Assembly: GCF_006442975.2 (NCBI RefSeq)
Contig: NZ_CP083954.1
Location: 3,913,501 to 3,977,500, forward strand
Source: Mesorhizobium sp. B2-1-1
GTDB lineage: Bacteria > Pseudomonadota > Alphaproteobacteria > Rhizobiales > Rhizobiaceae
Reading direction: 5' to 3'
Length of the DNA: 64,000 nucleotides
Numbering within the stretch: the first letter of the stretch is position 1; each line of letters starts with the position of its first letter. Shown here one piece after another: positions 25,042 to 35,475 of this stretch. Below the pieces are notes generated by a model. The model saw nothing but the letters and a program-made list of their open reading frames with translations. It did no database searches and had not been told where the DNA came from. The translations under genes were made by a program, and so were the position numbers.

Positions 25042-25071
25042 CCTTCTCCCCGTCGCTATACGAGGAGAAGG
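25042..25071. repeat. Short CCTTCTCC/GGAGAAGG palindromic repeat
   Basis: CCTTCTCC (25042-25049) and GGAGAAGG (25064-25071) form an 8 bp stem with a 14 nt loop between the convergent purB and VOC genes. It resembles the CTTCTCC arms of the repeats at 53342 and 55551 and may act as a bidirectional transcription stop. It lacks a clear U-tract. Confidence 0.55.
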
Positions 25072-25093
25072 TACCGCAGGACGTAACTGCCGA

Positions 25094-25906
25094 TCACGCT
25101 TTGCCGGGAATGGTCCTGATCACCGTGCCCCACGGATCTTCGCGGGTCGTTTCACTGGCCACGTTGTCGGAACGCATCTCGACCCAGGCAAGGCCCGACC
25201 GGGCCGGGTCGCGGCGGCCGGCGCCGGCGCTCTGCCACGCATTGGCGCCTATATGATGATGGTAGTGGCCTGACGACAGGAACACAGCCTGGCCGCCATA
25301 CTTCGCCACCGTGTCGAAGCCGAATTCCTGTTTCCACCAGGCTTCCGCCTCTTCCGGCCGGCCGACGCGCAGGTGGACGTGGCCGACAATGCTGTTTTCA
25401 GGCGCTCCCTGCCAGCCCGCGTCGCCCGCCGGCACTTCGGCGACGACCGAAGGAATGTTCAGCCGTTCGGTCGCCATCGCGATCTTGTCGCCGTTCCACG
25501 TCCAGTCCTGCGGACGGCGATCGGCATAGATCTCGATCCCGTTGCCCTCGGGATCGGTGAGGTACAGCGCTTCGCTGACCAGATGGTCCGAAGCGCCCTC
25601 TATGGCGATCTTGTCTGATATGGCGTGGTTGATCCAGCGGCCGAGATCGGCACGGCTGGGCAGCAGGAAAGCCGTGTGGAACAGGCCGGCGCTGCGCGGA
25701 TCGTCAGGCTTGGCCGAGGCGTCCGGCTCCAGCACCAACAGCGGACGGTTGGCGGCGCCCAGGGTGATCGCGCCATCGGCGCGGCTTAATTCCTGCAAGC
25801 CGACAACAGCGCGATAGTAGGCCGCTAGGCTTTCGGCGTCGCGCGCCTTCAGCCCGACCCGGGCAACGCTCACCGGCGTGGTGGCGGCAAAGGGCAGTTC
25901 GCTCAT
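25094..25906 (-). CDS. VOC family (glyoxalase/extradiol dioxygenase-like) protein
   Basis: 270 residues made of two vicinal-oxygen-chelate modules (about 12-120 and 150-265). The first has VARVGLKARDAESLAAYYRAVVGLQEL and LYLTDPEGNGIEIYAD; the second VGHVHLRVGRPEEAEAWWKQEFGFD and HYHHHIGANAWQSAG. The layout resembles catechol-2,3-dioxygenase CatE-type proteins of Firmicutes and rhizobia. Metal-binding His and Glu residues are plausible, but the reaction cannot be assigned. It is a single gene convergent with purB. Confidence 0.85.
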   Translation of the reverse strand: MSELPFAATTPVSVARVGLKARDAESLAAYYRAVVGLQELSRADGAITLGAANRPLLVLEPDASAKPDDPRSAGLFHTAFLLPSRADLGRWINHAISDKIAIEGASDHLVSEALYLTDPEGNGIEIYADRRPQDWTWNGDKIAMATERLNIPSVVAEVPAGDAGWQGAPENSIVGHVHLRVGRPEEAEAWWKQEFGFDTVAKYGGQAVFLSSGHYHHHIGANAWQSAGAGRRDPARSGLAWVEMRSDNVASETTREDPWGTVIRTIPGKA

Positions 25907-26150
25907 GATTGTCTCCGTTGCGGCGACGCTTTGGCATAAACCCCGAGGTCAGGAGCCCGGCGCCGGCGATCATTGTACATCGTGTCAGCACCAAATGCGG
26001 TCCTTCACGGCTGTTTCTTTCCAGAGGACAAATCGGCGATCGTGATCGTTCACACAAGACAGCGAAAAGCGAACATGGTGTTCACCATTGCAAGCAGGAG
26101 CGTGTCCATCGACGGTTGCATGAGGCAATCACGCTCGCTATCTCAGCGCC

Positions 26151-26705
26151 ATGAAAGTCAAAGACGCAGATATTCTCATCATCCCGGGCTACACCAACTC
26201 CGGACCCGAGCACTGGCAGACCCGCTGGCAGTCAAAGCTGTCGACCGCGCGGCGCGTCGAGCAGGCGGAATGGTCGAAGCCCGTGCGCGATGACTGGACG
26301 GCGGGCGTGGCAAAAGCGGTCAATGAAGCCGAGAAGCCCGTCGTCCTCGTCGCGCATTCCCTTGGCGTTGCCGCGGCGGTGCAAGCCGTCCCGCAGTTTC
26401 GCAAGCCGGTCGCCGGCGCATTCTTCGTGGCGCCGCCCGATGTCGCCAATCCGAAGGTACGGCCAAGGCACCTGATGACGTTCGGCCCCTACTCGCGCGA
26501 GCCGTTGCCCTTCCCGTCCATGGTGATTGCCAGCCGCAACGATCCGTTCTGCGCCTTCCACGTCGCCGAGGACATTGCCGGCGCCTGGGGATCTCTGTTC
26601 ATCGATGCCGGTGAAGCCGGTCACCTCAACACCGATTCAGGCTTCGGCCCATGGCCCGAAGGTTCGATGACCTTCGCCAAATTTCTCACCGAACTGAAGG
26701 CCTGA
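26151..26705 (+). CDS. RBBP9/YdeN-type alpha/beta hydrolase
   Basis: 184 residues. ILIIPGYTNSGPEHWQTRWQSKL at the N-terminus, the nucleophile elbow VLVAHSLGVAAAVQ and the late Asp/His regions (VIASRNDPFC, DAGEAGHLNTDSGFGPWPEG) define the RBBP9/YdeN family of small serine hydrolases. The catalytic triad appears intact. Natural substrates of bacterial members are unknown. It is convergent with the aldolase gene (23 bp gap). Confidence 0.9.
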   Translation: MKVKDADILIIPGYTNSGPEHWQTRWQSKLSTARRVEQAEWSKPVRDDWTAGVAKAVNEAEKPVVLVAHSLGVAAAVQAVPQFRKPVAGAFFVAPPDVANPKVRPRHLMTFGPYSREPLPFPSMVIASRNDPFCAFHVAEDIAGAWGSLFIDAGEAGHLNTDSGFGPWPEGSMTFAKFLTELKA

Positions 26706-26728
26706 CGACCCCGACCGGATCGCGGCTC

Positions 26729-27502
26729 TCAGCCGCCGATCGAATCCTTGATGCCTTTCAACAGCGTCTTCGCCCCTAGTGAAATCAGCGCGTGCTCGGA
26801 CCCTGTGGCCAGCAGGCGGTAGCCCATCGCCACGACGCGGCCGGCGATGGCCGGTTCGATGACGTAGATCGCCGCATGTTTGCCGGCCTTGCGGGTACGC
26901 TCGGCGATCGAACCCACCGTTTCCATCATGCTTTCGAGCGTCGAATTGACGGTCGTGCCGTTCGACCAGGCAATCGAGAAGTCCGATGGCCCCAGGAAAA
27001 TGCCGTCGATACCGGGTGTATCGAGGATGCCGTCCAGCGCATCGAGCGCCGCCCGCGTCTCGACCATGGCGAAGGCCATGGTGCGCTGGTTGCTGTCGCG
27101 CAGCCATTCGGCATGATCACCCTTGCCATGGCGTGGGAAGGCATAGGTGGGGCCCCAGGAGCGCTCGCCCACCGGCGGGTATTTCATCGCCGCAGCGAAC
27201 AGTTTTGCATCCGCCACCGAGTTGACCATCGGCGCGATCACCGCCTCGGCGCCGAAATCGAGCGCCCGGCTGGCCATGTCGAAACGGCCGACGGGAATAC
27301 GCACCAATGCCGGCTTGCCGGTGGCAAGCACGGGCGCCAGGCCGCGCAACACGCTGTCTTCATGATGGCCGCCATGCTGCATGTCGAGCGTGACCGCATC
27401 GAAGCCCTGCCTGGCAAGGATTTCGACGGTCAGCGCGTCCGGCACGCCTGACCATGCGGTGACCAGCGTTTCATCGGCCGCAAGGCGGGATTTCAGGGAC
27501 AT
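26729..27502 (-). CDS. HpcH/HpaI family aldolase
   Basis: 257 residues, class II pyruvate aldolase family (HpaI, YfaU, GarL). Marks include FDAVTLDMQHGGHHEDSV, EAVIAPMVNSVADAKLF, AFAMVETRAALDALDGILDTPGIDGIFLGPSDFS (Glu/Asp metal ligands) and VMGYRLL-type C-terminal strands. These enzymes split 2-keto-4-hydroxy acids into pyruvate and an aldehyde using a divalent metal. No pathway partner is adjacent. A terminator (27556-27586) separates it from the ATPase inhibitor gene upstream. Confidence 0.9.
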   Translation of the reverse strand: MSLKSRLAADETLVTAWSGVPDALTVEILARQGFDAVTLDMQHGGHHEDSVLRGLAPVLATGKPALVRIPVGRFDMASRALDFGAEAVIAPMVNSVADAKLFAAAMKYPPVGERSWGPTYAFPRHGKGDHAEWLRDSNQRTMAFAMVETRAALDALDGILDTPGIDGIFLGPSDFSIAWSNGTTVNSTLESMMETVGSIAERTRKAGKHAAIYVIEPAIAGRVVAMGYRLLATGSEHALISLGAKTLLKGIKDSIGG

Positions 27503-27555
27503 CGGCTCTTTCCTCGCTAAGGATCGCAGTTTCAGCCGGAAACGACGGGAAACGC

Positions 27556-27586
27556 AAAGAAAAACCGCCCGGCTGGGCCGGGCGGT
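27556..27586 (-). terminator. Rho-independent terminator of the ATPase zeta-inhibitor gene
   Basis: On the minus strand, ACCGCCCGGC pairs with GCCGGGCGGT across a short loop, followed by TTTTCTTT. It lies about 80 nt past the stop of the zeta gene and 54 nt before the aldolase start, so these are separate transcription units. Confidence 0.85.
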
Positions 27587-27611
27587 CGATTGGTCCAGTC
27601 ATTCTTTTGCC

Positions 27612-27655
27612 GCAGGTTCCGTCGCAAAATTGTGGGACATTTTTGCGGAACCTGC
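27612..27655. repeat. 44 bp inverted repeat downstream of the zeta-inhibitor gene
   Basis: GCAGGTTCC (27612-27620) and GGAACCTGC (27647-27655) are perfect inverted arms, extended inward by GCAAAA/TTTTGC (27624-27629 with 27641-27646), giving a 15 bp stem with a 3 nt bulge. It lies between the zeta stop and its terminator. It could be a 3' UTR stabiliser or a mobile palindrome. Confidence 0.6.
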
Positions 27656-27665
27656 TTCGGCCGGA

Positions 27666-27986
27666 TCAGGTGTTCTTGATCTGCTCGATGGCCTGCGCCA
27701 TCAATTCGTCCATGGTGCGGCGGATCTGATGGTCCGACTGGCTGACGCCGGCAGCGTCGAAATCCTTGCGGATCTTGCGGAAGACGTCGTGATCGCCGGC
27801 TTCCTCGATATCGGAAACAACCACTTCCTTGGCGTAGGCATCGGCCTCGGCGCCGGATTTCCCGAGCTTTTCCGCGGCCCACAGGCCGAGAGCCTTGTTG
27901 CGGCGCGCCGACGCCTTGAACCGAAGCTCCTCGTCGAACACGAATTTGCGCTCAAAACCCTCTTCGCGATCCTTCATGTTGCTCAT
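27666..27986 (-). CDS. F1-ATPase inhibitor subunit zeta (DUF1476)
   Basis: 106 residues from ATG 27986. MKDREEGFERKFVFDEELRFKASARRNKALGLWAAEKLG is the DUF1476 signature, and the all-alpha C-terminal part (IRRTMDELMAQAIEQIKN) completes the four-helix fold. In Paracoccus denitrificans the zeta subunit enters the F1 catalytic interface by its N-terminus and blocks ATP hydrolysis. A similar role is likely here, though in some alphaproteobacteria inhibition is weak. It is divergent from purC across 275 bp with no other recognisable feature. Confidence 0.93.
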   Translation of the reverse strand: MSNMKDREEGFERKFVFDEELRFKASARRNKALGLWAAEKLGKSGAEADAYAKEVVVSDIEEAGDHDVFRKIRKDFDAAGVSQSDHQIRRTMDELMAQAIEQIKNT

Positions 27987-28261
27987 GGCGTCCCTCCGAT
28001 GGAAATCGATTCGCTGGCATTGATGAATATGTGATGGCGAAGCACAAACCAAAAGGCTGGCGGCCGGTCAATACGCTTCGTGGCTTGCTGCGCTGCGGCA
28101 TTTCGGTCCCGAAAGCAGTTGATTGAAAGGATTTGCCGATTGAGCAAACAAGGCGATTACGATAGACACCGGCATTGAACGCCACCGTCGCCACACTAAT
28201 TTAGGCAGACGGACAGGAACTGGTCGCTTGCCGCCTGCCCGCAAATCCAGAGAAAAATCAA

Positions 28262-29056
28262 ATGAAAAATCGCCGCCGCATTTATGAAGGCAAGGCCAAG
28301 ATACTTTATGAAGGCCCTGAGCCCGGGACGCTGATCCAGTTCTTCAAGGATGACGCCACCGCGTTCAACAAGAAAAAACACGAAGTCGTCGATGGCAAGG
28401 GCGTGCTTAACAATCGCATTTCCGAGCACATCTTCAATCATCTCAACCGGATGGGCATTCCGACCCACTTCATCCGCCGGCTCAACATGCGCGAGCAGCT
28501 GATCAAGGAGGTCGAGATCATCCCGCTCGAAGTGGTGGTGCGCAATGTCGCCGCCGGTTCGCTGTCCAAGCGCCTTGGCATCGAGGAGGGCACGGTCCTG
28601 CCCCGCTCGATCATCGAATTCTATTACAAGGCCGATGCGCTCGACGACCCGATGGTCTCTGAAGAGCACATCACTGCCTTCGGCTGGGCGAGCCCGCAGG
28701 AAATCGACGACGTCATGGCGCTGGCCATTCGCGTCAACGACTTCCTGTCCGGCCTGTTCATGGGCGTCGGCATCCAGCTCGTCGATTTCAAGATCGAATG
28801 CGGACGCCTGTTCGAGGGCGACATGATGCGCATCGTCGTCGCCGACGAGATCTCGCCCGATTCCTGCCGGCTGTGGGACGTGGCGACGCAGGACAAGCTC
28901 GACAAGGACCGTTTCCGCCGCGACATGGGCGGCCTCGTGGAGGCCTACCAGGAAGTCGCCCGCCGTCTCGGTATCATGAACGAGAACGAGCCGCCGCGTC
29001 CAACCGGACCGGTGCTCGTCGCGTCGAGCGAGCCGCCGAAGGGCATGAAGCACTAA
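28262..29056 (+). CDS. purC: Phosphoribosylaminoimidazole-succinocarboxamide synthase
   Basis: 264 residues. It joins CAIR and aspartate using ATP to make SAICAR in purine synthesis. Marks: [32 protein letters not shown] (ATP site), [20 protein letters not shown] (signature) and [33 protein letters not shown]. It heads a purC-purS-purQ run with 60-70 bp gaps. The 3' extension after residue ~240 is proline-rich and variable, as in other rhizobia. Confidence 0.97.
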   Translation: MKNRRRIYEGKAKILYEGPEPGTLIQFFKDDATAFNKKKHEVVDGKGVLNNRISEHIFNHLNRMGIPTHFIRRLNMREQLIKEVEIIPLEVVVRNVAAGSLSKRLGIEEGTVLPRSIIEFYYKADALDDPMVSEEHITAFGWASPQEIDDVMALAIRVNDFLSGLFMGVGIQLVDFKIECGRLFEGDMMRIVVADEISPDSCRLWDVATQDKLDKDRFRRDMGGLVEAYQEVARRLGIMNENEPPRPTGPVLVASSEPPKGMKH

Positions 29057-29125
29057 TTGCCAGCAACGGGCTTGCCGGAAACGGCAGGTCCGGCGCAGAC
29101 CGATACCGATCATTCAGGAGCATCG

Positions 29126-29365
29126 ATGAAAGCCCGTATCACCGTAACCCTCAAAGACGGCGTGCTGGACCCGCAAGGCAAGGCGATCGAGCATGCGCTG
29201 TCGGGGCTAGGTTTTGAGGGCATCGGCTCGGTGCGGCAAGGCAAGGTGTTCGACGTCGAGCTCGCCGGGACCGACAAGGCCAAGGCCGAGGCCGATCTCA
29301 AGGCCATGTGCGACAGACTGCTGGCGAACACGGTGATTGAGAACTATAGTGTGACGCTTACCTGA
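29126..29365 (+). CDS. purS: FGAM synthase subunit PurS
   Basis: 79 residues from ATG 29126 (the frame opens upstream at 29057, but the family starts at MKARITVTLKDGVLDPQGKAIEHALSGLGF). PurS is the small dimeric bridge that joins PurQ and short-form PurL in FGAM synthase. Its presence agrees with the 743-residue PurL at 33191, which lacks both PurS-like and glutaminase domains. It lies between purC and purQ. Confidence 0.96.
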   Translation: MKARITVTLKDGVLDPQGKAIEHALSGLGFEGIGSVRQGKVFDVELAGTDKAKAEADLKAMCDRLLANTVIENYSVTLT

Positions 29366-29425
29366 GGTTGTGCCGGAGGCACGGATGCCCCAACTTGCCG
29401 AAACCCAGAGGCCTTACGAACCAAA

Positions 29426-30094
29426 ATGAAATCAGCCGTCGTCCTCCTGCCTGGCCTTAACCGCGACCGCGATATGATCGCGGCGCTGACCAAGATTTCC
29501 GGCAAGGCGCCAGCCACGGTCTGGCAAACCGACACCGAAATCCCGGATGTCGACCTGATCGCCATTCCCGGCGGCTTCTCCTTCGGCGACTATCTGCGCT
29601 GCGGCGCGATCGCGGCGCGCATGCCGGTGATGCGGGCGGTCGCTGAAAAGGCGGCCAAGGGCGTCATGGTCATCGGCGTCTGCAACGGTTTCCAGATCCT
29701 GGTCGAGGCCGGCCTGCTGCCGGGAGCGCTCATGCGCAACTCCTCGCTCAAATTCGTCTGCCGGCAGGTGAAGCTCGAGATCGCCAACGCCAACACCATG
29801 TTCACCCGCCGCTACCAGCCGGGCCAGATCATCCGCTCGCCGGTGGCGCATCACGACGGCAACTACTTCGCCGATGCCGAGACGCTTGCACGCCTGGAAG
29901 GCGAAGGCCAGGTGGTGTTCCGCTATGCGGACGGCACCAATCCCAACGGCTCGATCAACGACATCGCTGGCATCATCAGCAGCCAGGGCAACGTGCTGGG
30001 CCTGATGCCGCATCCCGAGAACCTGATCGAAGCGGCACATGGCGGCAATGACGGGCGGGCGTTGTTCGAAGGCGCGCTCGGCATCGCCGCCTGA
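29426..30094 (+). CDS. purQ: FGAM synthase glutaminase subunit PurQ
   Basis: 222 residues, class I glutamine amidotransferase. The nucleophile is Cys86 in [13 protein letters not shown]; the catalytic His and Glu are near the end ([15 protein letters not shown]). It feeds ammonia from glutamine to PurL for conversion of FGAR to FGAM. It follows purS by 60 bp and is followed after 41 bp by an unrelated lipoprotein gene, so purL is separated from it by about 3 kb. Confidence 0.97.
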   Translation: MKSAVVLLPGLNRDRDMIAALTKISGKAPATVWQTDTEIPDVDLIAIPGGFSFGDYLRCGAIAARMPVMRAVAEKAAKGVMVIGVCNGFQILVEAGLLPGALMRNSSLKFVCRQVKLEIANANTMFTRRYQPGQIIRSPVAHHDGNYFADAETLARLEGEGQVVFRYADGTNPNGSINDIAGIISSQGNVLGLMPHPENLIEAAHGGNDGRALFEGALGIAA

Positions 30095-30135
30095 TATCTT
30101 CCGAAATTCTTTCAGAACCTGGGGGCGGCCTGACG

Positions 30136-30546
30136 ATGAGACTGACGATTGCTCGCTTTGCTCTCCTGGCTGCCGCCGGCCTTGCGCTGGCATCCTGCCA
30201 GTCGGGTCCGAAGAGCGCTCCGCCGCCTTCCGGCAAGAGCGCGGCGCTGCTGGCCATGGAACAGGTGGCGATCTCCGCCCACAAATGCTGGATCGCCAGC
30301 AAGGACCCGGCCTTCAAATCCTACCAGATGGCCAATGAGCTGAATTCGTTCAGCGGCACGCCGCGCTTCCTGCTGGTGCCGGCCAAGCATTATGGCGGCA
30401 AGCCGCTGCTGGTGGTGCAGGCGCAAGGCAATTCGAGCCGTGTAGACGTGTTCGGTCCGCTGATGGCCGAGCCGCTCGGCGCGCGCATCGGCTCCGACAT
30501 CGCCCGCTGGCAGGCCGGCAATCCGGCCTGCGCCGCCGCCGCGTAA
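30136..30546 (+). CDS. Hypothetical lipoprotein
   Basis: 136 residues with a clear lipoprotein signal: basic start (MRLTIARF), hydrophobic stretch and lipobox LALASC, with lipidation at Cys21. The mature part has a conserved-looking SAHKCWIASKDPAFKSYQMANELNSFSGTPRFLLVPAKHYGGKPLLVVQAQG but I recognise no family. Two further cysteines (in HKCW and NPACA) might form a disulfide. It is one base from the next gene, a membrane protein. Confidence 0.75.
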   Translation: MRLTIARFALLAAAGLALASCQSGPKSAPPPSGKSAALLAMEQVAISAHKCWIASKDPAFKSYQMANELNSFSGTPRFLLVPAKHYGGKPLLVVQAQGNSSRVDVFGPLMAEPLGARIGSDIARWQAGNPACAAAA

Positions 30547-30547
30547 G

Positions 30548-31204
30548 ATGGGCCGGCTGCTGCAGGTCGCGGGTCTGGTCGCAGGGCTGGCCGGTCTTTT
30601 CCTGCAGTTCTCGATCACCGTTCCGGCCTCGATGGAAGCCGGCCGCGGCCTGATCGGTTCGGTCGTCTTCTACTTCAGCTTCTTTACCATCCTGACCAAC
30701 ATCGGTGCGGTGCTCGTCCATGCGTCGCTGCTGTCGCCCGCCGGCCATGCCTGGTTTCCGGCCTTTGCCGGAGCGCGGATGCGGGCAGGCGTCGCCGTCG
30801 CCATCACCGTGGTCTTCATGGTCTACGCCACCGTGCTGGCACGCCTCTGGCAGCCGCAGGGCCTGTTCCTGCTGTGCGACGTGCTGCTGCACTATGTGAC
30901 GCCTGCACTGTTCGTGCTGTGGTGGCTGGCCGCCGGTGCCGACGGCAAGACGCGATGGCAAGACGTTTCCTGGTGGATGCTTTATCCGCTCGCCTATCTG
31001 GCCTATGCGCTGGCGCGGGCGTCCATAACAGGCGAAGTGCCCTACCCGTTCCTCGATGCCGCCAGGAACGGCATCGCCAGCGTCGCCATCGCCTCGCTGG
31101 CCATCACCGCCCTTTTCCTGGCGCTATGCGTTGGCGCCGTGCTTGCGGACCGCGGCCTGTCGCGGATCAGGGCGCCAGTTGTGCAGCCACGCAAGCAGGA
31201 TTGA
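30548..31204 (+). CDS. Pr6Pr-like six-transmembrane protein
   Basis: 218 residues with six hydrophobic segments (about 5-25, 36-60, 80-100, 110-135, 145-160, 175-200). The layout YFSFFTILTNIGAVLVHASLL, LLLHYVTPALFVLWWLA and YPLAYLAYALARASITGEVPYPFLDA follows the Pr6Pr family of six-TM proteins found in actinobacteria and rhizobia. Function is unknown. It starts one base after the lipoprotein stop, so the two are probably co-transcribed. Confidence 0.8.
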   Translation: MGRLLQVAGLVAGLAGLFLQFSITVPASMEAGRGLIGSVVFYFSFFTILTNIGAVLVHASLLSPAGHAWFPAFAGARMRAGVAVAITVVFMVYATVLARLWQPQGLFLLCDVLLHYVTPALFVLWWLAAGADGKTRWQDVSWWMLYPLAYLAYALARASITGEVPYPFLDAARNGIASVAIASLAITALFLALCVGAVLADRGLSRIRAPVVQPRKQD

Positions 31205-31222
31205 ACACAGCATCGCGCCTGT

Positions 31223-31468
31223 TCATTCCCAGAATGGCCTGATCCCTTCGCGATGGGCGTCGCAGCGGGAAATGCCGATGTCCTTCAACTGATCGTCGGT
31301 CATGTCCAGCAAGGCGAGCCGGCTGCGCCTGCGCTCCAGCAGGCCGTCGATCCAGCGCCCCAGCGATTTGACCATACGCACGATGCGGCTGACAAAGCCG
31401 CCGCGGCCCACAGGTCGCGCGGCGAACAATCCTGCGGCTGTCTGGCTGATTGTCTCGATTGTATCCAT
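31223..31468 (-). CDS. DUF1127 family small protein
   Basis: 81 residues. The C-terminal ~50 (KSLGRWIDGLLERRRSRLALLDMTDDQLKDIGISRCDAHREGIRPFW) is a classic DUF1127 domain. The first 30 residues are a variable leader. It is divergent from a MocR-type regulator 95 bp away, an arrangement common in Rhizobiales that suggests MocR controls it. Some DUF1127 proteins bind RNA or affect phosphate and nitrogen metabolism; the role here is unknown. Confidence 0.9.
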   Translation of the reverse strand: MDTIETISQTAAGLFAARPVGRGGFVSRIVRMVKSLGRWIDGLLERRRSRLALLDMTDDQLKDIGISRCDAHREGIRPFWE

Positions 31469-31487
31469 CTTCGCTCTACCAAAGCTG

Positions 31488-31573
31488 CAAATTGCACTCT
31501 TTTATTCCACACAATGCATGTGAATTGACTCGTCGTTCGACGCAATATACAAAATTGTCACCATGACAAATTG
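31488..31573. promoter_or_regulatory. Repeated AATTG-type motifs in the DUF1127/mocR divergent region
   Basis: The motif (A)AATTG recurs as CAAATTG (31488), TGAATTG (31521), CAAAATTG (31550) and ACAAATTG (31566), the last overlapping the mocR start. MocR-type regulators commonly bind direct repeats near their own promoter, so these are candidate operator half-sites. The evidence is positional. Confidence 0.35.
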
Positions 31574-32969
31574 GCTTCCCGACCTCACCGCCAGCTCCGG
31601 CCCGCTTTATCAGCGCCTTGCTGACAGCATTGAGTCAGATATCGACCGCGGCGTGATCGACGCCGGGGCAAAGCTGCCACCGCAGCGGGATCTCGCCTAT
31701 GACATCGGCGCAACCGTCGGCACGGTCGGCAGGGCCTATCAATTGTTGCGCGAGCGCGGGCTGGTCAGCGGCGAGGTCGGGCGCGGCACCTATGTCCTCG
31801 GCCGGCAGAACGCGAAGCCCGACTTCATAGCGCCGGACGCGCAAGGCACGCGCGACATCGATGCGCCGCGCGGCAAGCTGCGCTTCGACAGCACCGCGGC
31901 GCCCGATGTCGGCCAGGGCGCCATCGTCACCGAAGTGCTGTCGCGCACGGCTTCGGATCATGCGCATGAGATTTCGAGCTACACGCGGGATTTTCCCGAG
32001 CGCTGGTTCGAGGCCGGCGCCAGTTGGCTGTCGCGCAACTCGTTTCGACCGAGCGCCGATACGATCGTGCCGACGCTCGGCACCCATGCCGCTGTCATGG
32101 CGGCGATCGCCGCACTGACCACGCCCGGCGATTACGTCGCCTTCGAGCACCTGACCTATTCGCAGATTTCGCGCAGCGCCGGCCTGATCGGTCGTCGCAC
32201 GGCGCTGGTGGCATCGGACCATCAGGGTCTCAACGCCGACGATTTCGAGCGCGTCTGCGCGCAAAAGCACCCGAAGATGATCTTTCTGATGCCTACGGTG
32301 CAGAATCCGACGCTGGCGATCCTGCCGGCAGCGCGACGTGAGGCAATCGCGCGGATCGCGCGTGAATACAATGTCGTCATTATCGAGGACGATCTTTACG
32401 GCGGCCTGACCGAAGATCCGACGCCAATGCTGGCCGACTATGCACCCGAGCGCACCATCGTCGCAGGCGGCCTGTCGAAATCGGTAGCGGCTGGCGTTCG
32501 CGGCGGCTGGCTTTCCTGCCCGCCTGCTTATCGCCATCGCATCCGTGTTGCCCACAAGATGATGACCGGCGGCATGCCTTTCCTGCTGGCCGAGGTGAAT
32601 GCCCGGCTGGTGCTGTCGGGCCAGGCCGCGGACATACGCAAACGCGCCATCGCCGAAATCAACGCCCGCACCGCCATCGTGCGCGAGACTTTGGCCGGCT
32701 TCGAGTTCAAGTCGCGGGACAATATACCCTTTGTCTGGCTGACCTTGCCCGACCCCTGGCTTTCCGGCACGTTCAAGAACGCCTGCCTCGAGCACGGCGT
32801 GCTGATCGACGACGAAGACGAGTTCAAGGCGGGCCGTTCCGAGCAGGTCTTCCACGCCGTGCGCTTCGGCATTTCGCAGCCCAGGCAGCGCAAGGACATC
32901 GCGGACGGCGTTGCGGCGATCCGGAGGCTCCTCGACGAAGGCCGCGCCGGCTACGACAGTTTTTCCTGA
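31563..32969 (+). CDS. MocR-type regulator (GntR HTH fused to aminotransferase fold)
   Basis: 468 residues. Residues 1-80 are a GntR winged helix (PLYQRLADSIESDIDRGVIDAGAKLPPQRDLAYDIGATVGTVGRAYQLLRERGLVSGEVGRGTYV). The rest is a fold-type I aminotransferase domain with a PLP lysine at about 306 (IVAGGLSKSVAAGVRGGW) and YNVVIIEDDLYGGL. Such proteins sense PLP or an amino compound and regulate adjacent genes. It is divergent from the DUF1127 gene, its likeliest target. Confidence 0.92.
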   Translation: MTNWLPDLTASSGPLYQRLADSIESDIDRGVIDAGAKLPPQRDLAYDIGATVGTVGRAYQLLRERGLVSGEVGRGTYVLGRQNAKPDFIAPDAQGTRDIDAPRGKLRFDSTAAPDVGQGAIVTEVLSRTASDHAHEISSYTRDFPERWFEAGASWLSRNSFRPSADTIVPTLGTHAAVMAAIAALTTPGDYVAFEHLTYSQISRSAGLIGRRTALVASDHQGLNADDFERVCAQKHPKMIFLMPTVQNPTLAILPAARREAIARIAREYNVVIIEDDLYGGLTEDPTPMLADYAPERTIVAGGLSKSVAAGVRGGWLSCPPAYRHRIRVAHKMMTGGMPFLLAEVNARLVLSGQAADIRKRAIAEINARTAIVRETLAGFEFKSRDNIPFVWLTLPDPWLSGTFKNACLEHGVLIDDEDEFKAGRSEQVFHAVRFGISQPRQRKDIADGVAAIRRLLDEGRAGYDSFS

Positions 32970-33110
32970 TCCGCATCGCCTTGGAGCGCCGGCGGTTCAG
33001 GACGACGGCATGCCTCCAGGCAAGACCGAGGCGCATCGGTTGAGTCCGGTCCGGTGGGACGCGCGTTCAAGGCGCCGCGGCTTTCTCCGGATTCAGCCAC
33101 TTTTCGTCAG

Positions 33111-33175
33111 TCCGTGGGTGTATCGGCCGCAAAGCTTGCGATAAGAGGAGACTCAAAATCCCAAGCTCCCACGGA
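33111..33175 (+). promoter_or_regulatory. Structured purL leader
   Basis: TCCGTGGG (33111-33118) pairs perfectly with CCCACGGA (33168-33175), and AGCTTG (33133-33138) pairs with CAAGCT (33162-33167). The two right arms are contiguous, giving a 14 bp stem with a bulge. The loop contains AAGAGGAG. It ends 15 nt before the purL ATG and could influence its translation. No known riboswitch class is recognised. Confidence 0.4.
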
Positions 33176-33190
33176 TAAAAACCGCTGCCC

Positions 33191-35419
<2,229 letters not shown>

Positions 35420-35422
<3 letters not shown>

Positions 35423-35475
35423 GCAGAGCGTGATCCCGAAAAGTGGGAAACGATTTTTTCGGAAAAATCATGCTC
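35420..35475. repeat. Rhizobial-type short palindromic repeat at a gene start
   Basis: The segment GCGTGATCCCGAAAAGTGGG, followed by AAACGATTTTTTCGGAAAAA and TCATGCTC, is an imperfect palindrome with ends GCGTGAT/ATCATGC and internal CCGAAAA/TTTTTTCGG. I recall near-identical elements scattered through Mesorhizobium and other Rhizobiales genomes. Only one copy is in this window. It overlaps the start of the following membrane protein. Confidence 0.6.

Noticed and set aside
25973..26293. 106-codon + strand frame upstream of the small hydrolase
   Set aside because: Overlaps the hydrolase start out of frame and has no recognisable features.
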